Assembly (NCBI GenBank): GCA_019217005.1
Contig: JAHBNG010000024.1
Coordinates: forward strand, 62,001 to 126,000
Origin: Chloroflexi bacterium TSY
Lineage (GTDB): Bacteria; Chloroflexota; Anaerolineae; Caldilineales; Caldilineaceae
Length of the DNA: 64,000 bases
Direction: 5' to 3'
This document shows positions 61,647 through 64,000 of the stretch, in pieces; position 1 is the first letter of the stretch, and each line of letters begins with the position of its first letter. The position numbers and the translations under genes are program-made. The notes beneath the pieces were generated by a model. That model ran no database searches. It was not told where the DNA came from and worked only from the letters and a program-made list of their open reading frames with translations.

Positions 61647-64000
61647 CTAGCGGGGTACCCGCTGGGCCTCACTTTGATCTTCAGGCCCCAAGCAAGCCCC
61701 TAATGCCCGTGCCAACACCTGCACATATGGTTCCGCCAGCATTGTCATATGTGTCCCTGGCACCTCCCGCACTGTCACCGGACCATAGTTGGCCCAGCCA
61801 TCGATCATCCGTTGTCGCTCGGTTGCTGAATTGTCGCTCTCCGGATTCTCCTGAGCCACAAAAAGCGTGATGGGTAACGGTTGGACATCGGTCGGCTGAT
61901 AGCTGGTATGCGAATTGGACTTGAAAACGTGCCAAAGCCCTTGCATATGAGCTATGCTGGTTCCCGGCGGTAGAAAATGGACTGCTTCCAGGAGATCCTT
62001 CAATCGCTGTAGTCGCTCCTCTTCGGCCAGTGGCTGAAGGTTCTCCATCGTCAGAGTATGGCTCTGCCCCATATATTGACTGAACATATCTGCCATGATC
62101 ATCATCAGTTCCACATCATTCATTTTCTTGGCAGCATCGCTGAATTGGCTGGGCGCAATTGAATCCAAAAGCGCCAGCAGGGCCACGCATTCCCCTTGCC
62201 GGAGCAATTGCTGGGCCATCTCAAATGCCACCAACCCGCCATAGGAGTGACCGCCCAGATGGTAAGGCCCCTGCGGTTGCACATGCCGGATCTCCTTAAT
62301 ATAACAGTCCGCTTCAGCTTCAATCGTGGCATGGGGCAGGTTGATGCCATCCAGCCCCACCGCCTGTACCCCATAGAAGGGCTGTTCTGTTCCGAGATGC
62401 CGTGCCAGATGATGGAAATAGAGCGGAATGCCACCAATCCCTGGCAGACAGAAGAGAGGAGGCTTTTCGCCGTTGGGTTGAATGGGGACCAGCGGTGCCC
62501 AGATGTCCACGTCGGTTGGTTCTGCCAGATATGCAGCCAACGCTTCCATGGTTGGATGTTGGAAGAGCAGACTGAGGGGCAACGACTGATCAAACGCCTG
62601 ATGGATACGCGCGATCAACTGCACCGCCAGTAGCGAATGACCGCCCAGCTCGAAGAAGTTGTCGCGAATACCCACTGGATGGATGCCCAAGACTGCTTCC
62701 CAAATCTGAACCAGTTGACGTTCCTGAATCGTACGTGGATGGTGATAGCCCTGTTCAAGGCCAACCGCATTCGCGTTCGTCCTAAAGTCGTACTCGGTCA
62801 ACACTCGACGGTCCACTTTGCCATTCGGCATCAACGGCAATGTCTCCAACACGACAAACGCGGCTGGTACCATATAATCGGGTAGCCTGTCGCGTAGATA
62901 GTCTTGGTAGTCCCGAATCGTATAGTCCTGGCCCAGATTATGGACTTCAGACCGTGGACTGCGGGCTAAATATGCCACCAACTGCTGCCCCAATCCTCCT
63001 TCGGTCGGTGTTTCCTGGACAACCACCGCCACATCCTGCACATCCGGATGCTGTCCCAGCACTGCCTCGATTTCTTCAAGCTCGATGCGGAAGCCGCGGA
63101 TCTTGACCTGATTGTCAATCCGTCCGATAAATTCAATGTTTGGGAACTCGTTCTGATGCTCGGCGTGGGAATCTTCTAGGACGGGTAGTGGTAGCCAGCG
63201 AACCAGGTCGCCTGTTTTGTACAAACGACTGTTGCTTTCTTGAGCGCGAAATGGGTTCGCGACAAACTTCTCTGCCGTTAAGTGGGGACGGTTTAGGTAT
63301 CCCCGTGCCACGCCAGCACCCCCGATGTACAATTCGCCGGGGACACCAACGGGCGTGGGTTGCAGATTGGCATCTAAGATATAAACTGTTCGATTGGGCA
63401 GGGGCTGGCCGATTGGCAGGTTGGGCAAAGCTGTATCCACATCGTCGAGAGGATAGTCAGAGAGATCAAAGCAAGTCGCCGTAATGGTTGTTTCGGTTGG
63501 TCCGTAGGCATTGAGCAGTTGGGTATTGGGGACAGATAGTTGCTGCCACAGCTTGACCGTCTCTGGCGAGATCTTTTCGCCACCGATAAGAATCAGACGT
63601 AGTTGTTCCGCTAGGAAAGCGGGCCTCTCTGCCAGCCAGTGCTGGATGAGCTGATGGAAATACTGGGGTGGTAGATCCGCTACGGTGATTTGATGAGCCA
63701 ACACTTGCCGGTCAAACTCTTCAGATGGCCACAACTGATTGCCCCGCATCACCAGTCCCGCTCCGCTTCCCAGCGCCAGAAAGATCTGCTCTAAAGAGAT
63801 ATCAAAGCTGGTGGAAGCAAATTGGAGGATGCGGTCTGCTGCTGTTACCTGACAGGTATCGATGAACGTATGGATGTGCTCGACCAACGACTTATGCTCA
63901 ACCATGACCCCTTTGGGTTGCCCAGTCGAACCAGAGGTATAGATGACGTAGGCCAGATGGTTCGGCTGACCTGGAGCTGTGGGATTCTCCCGATTGCCCT
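61647..64000 (-). CDS. Nonribosomal peptide synthetase, A-PCP-TE terminal module (partial at window end)
   Basis: The frame is open to the right edge; 785 residues are visible. The adenylation domain shows A3 YTSGSTGQPKGVMVEHKSLV, A5 LLNAYGPTETTITATCFD, A7 LYKTGDLVRWLPL, A8 FIGRIDNQVKIRGFRIELEE and A10 LMPNGKVDRRVL. A carrier domain follows (FFELGGHSLLAVQLIARI, Ser for phosphopantetheine), then a type I thioesterase (GGHSYGGLVAFEMAQQ with the catalytic Ser, and GTHMTMLAEPY with His). Reading the ten specificity positions by eye gives roughly D-I-E-D-I-I-A-I-T-K, which I cannot match to a known amino acid. The module releases the finished peptide. The P-type ATPase gene follows 101 bp downstream. 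Confidence 0.93.
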   Translation of the reverse strand, partial: GNRENPTAPGQPNHLAYVIYTSGSTGQPKGVMVEHKSLVEHIHTFIDTCQVTAADRILQFASTSFDISLEQIFLALGSGAGLVMRGNQLWPSEEFDRQVLAHQITVADLPPQYFHQLIQHWLAERPAFLAEQLRLILIGGEKISPETVKLWQQLSVPNTQLLNAYGPTETTITATCFDLSDYPLDDVDTALPNLPIGQPLPNRTVYILDANLQPTPVGVPGELYIGGAGVARGYLNRPHLTAEKFVANPFRAQESNSRLYKTGDLVRWLPLPVLEDSHAEHQNEFPNIEFIGRIDNQVKIRGFRIELEEIEAVLGQHPDVQDVAVVVQETPTEGGLGQQLVAYLARSPRSEVHNLGQDYTIRDYQDYLRDRLPDYMVPAAFVVLETLPLMPNGKVDRRVLTEYDFRTNANAVGLEQGYHHPRTIQERQLVQIWEAVLGIHPVGIRDNFFELGGHSLLAVQLIARIHQAFDQSLPLSLLFQHPTMEALAAYLAEPTDVDIWAPLVPIQPNGEKPPLFCLPGIGGIPLYFHHLARHLGTEQPFYGVQAVGLDGINLPHATIEAEADCYIKEIRHVQPQGPYHLGGHSYGGLVAFEMAQQLLRQGECVALLALLDSIAPSQFSDAAKKMNDVELMMIMADMFSQYMGQSHTLTMENLQPLAEEERLQRLKDLLEAVHFLPPGTSIAHMQGLWHVFKSNSHTSYQPTDVQPLPITLFVAQENPESDNSATERQRMIDGWANYGPVTVREVPGTHMTMLAEPYVQVLARALGACLGPEDQSEAQRVPR

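Overview
The window looks like a chromosomal segment of a Chloroflexota bacterium, probably of the Anaerolineae/Caldilineae type. This is inferred from gene content: a MalT-type LuxR regulator, a BTAD/NB-ARC regulator, DUF2723 and GT-C membrane glycosyltransferases, binding proteins with an LAAC lipobox, twin GlgC-like proteins, and two conserved proteins of unknown function (42692-44284 and 46272-46712) of a kind I associate with this phylum. No rRNA, tRNA or CRISPR array was recognised. The dominant theme is erosion by mobile DNA: four insertion sequences, several families of palindromic miniature elements, and many truncated or frameshifted genes.

Region by region. 1-9 kb: the end of a prolyl-oligopeptidase-like hydrolase, a LinB-like nucleotidyltransferase, a double GNAT, an SDR with a duplicated palindromic operator, small conserved proteins, and a MalT/LuxR regulator broken by about four frameshifts and a miniature element. 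9-19 kb: a decayed IS110, then a minus-strand peptide-uptake locus (two tandem solute-binding proteins, a remnant OppD, OppF, a class IV aminotransferase, and a truncated BTAD regulator). A deletion fused the second binding protein to the tail of oppD and removed the permeases. 19-26 kb: a PHD-type antitoxin with a possible toxin partner, an MFS transporter, and a sugar ABC importer (binding protein plus two permeases, no ATPase). 26-36 kb: TrmB, a methyltransferase, two large membrane glycosyltransferase-like proteins, a GT2 dolichyl-phosphate-mannose-synthase-like enzyme, an SH3 protein and a J-domain protein. 36-42.5 kb: an acyl-CoA synthetase gutted by an IS, LivG, and an ADP-glucose pyrophosphorylase pair of which one member has lost catalytic residues. 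42.7-46.7 kb: two conserved unknown genes separated by a transposase gene that itself carries a miniature element. 46.8-56.3 kb: a formyltransferase, a glyoxalase-like protein with an operator-like palindrome, a sugar-acid pair (galactonate-dehydratase-like enzyme and zinc dehydrogenase), a PA14 protein, a beta-propeller protein and an M19 dipeptidase. 56.3-64 kb: a nonribosomal peptide locus with an A-PCP-TE terminal module, a P-type ATPase whose CPC motif reads VGY, and a formyl-starter NRPS cut by nested ISAzo13-type copies.

The most useful observations are: (i) three practically identical 154-155 bp miniature elements, each with a perfect 8-bp target duplication, one inside a regulator gene, one inside a transposase gene and one 3 bp upstream of a start codon; (ii) a palindromic element of about 78 bp placed 26-30 bp before the start of three genes in both orientations; (iii) a diverged intergenic repeat whose hairpin is kept by compensating changes; (iv) the CPC-less ATPase inside the NRPS locus; (v) a catalytically altered GlgC paralogue next to an intact GlgC; (vi) heptanucleotide repeats inside a glycosyltransferase gene. 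All family assignments were made by reading motifs by eye, without database searches.
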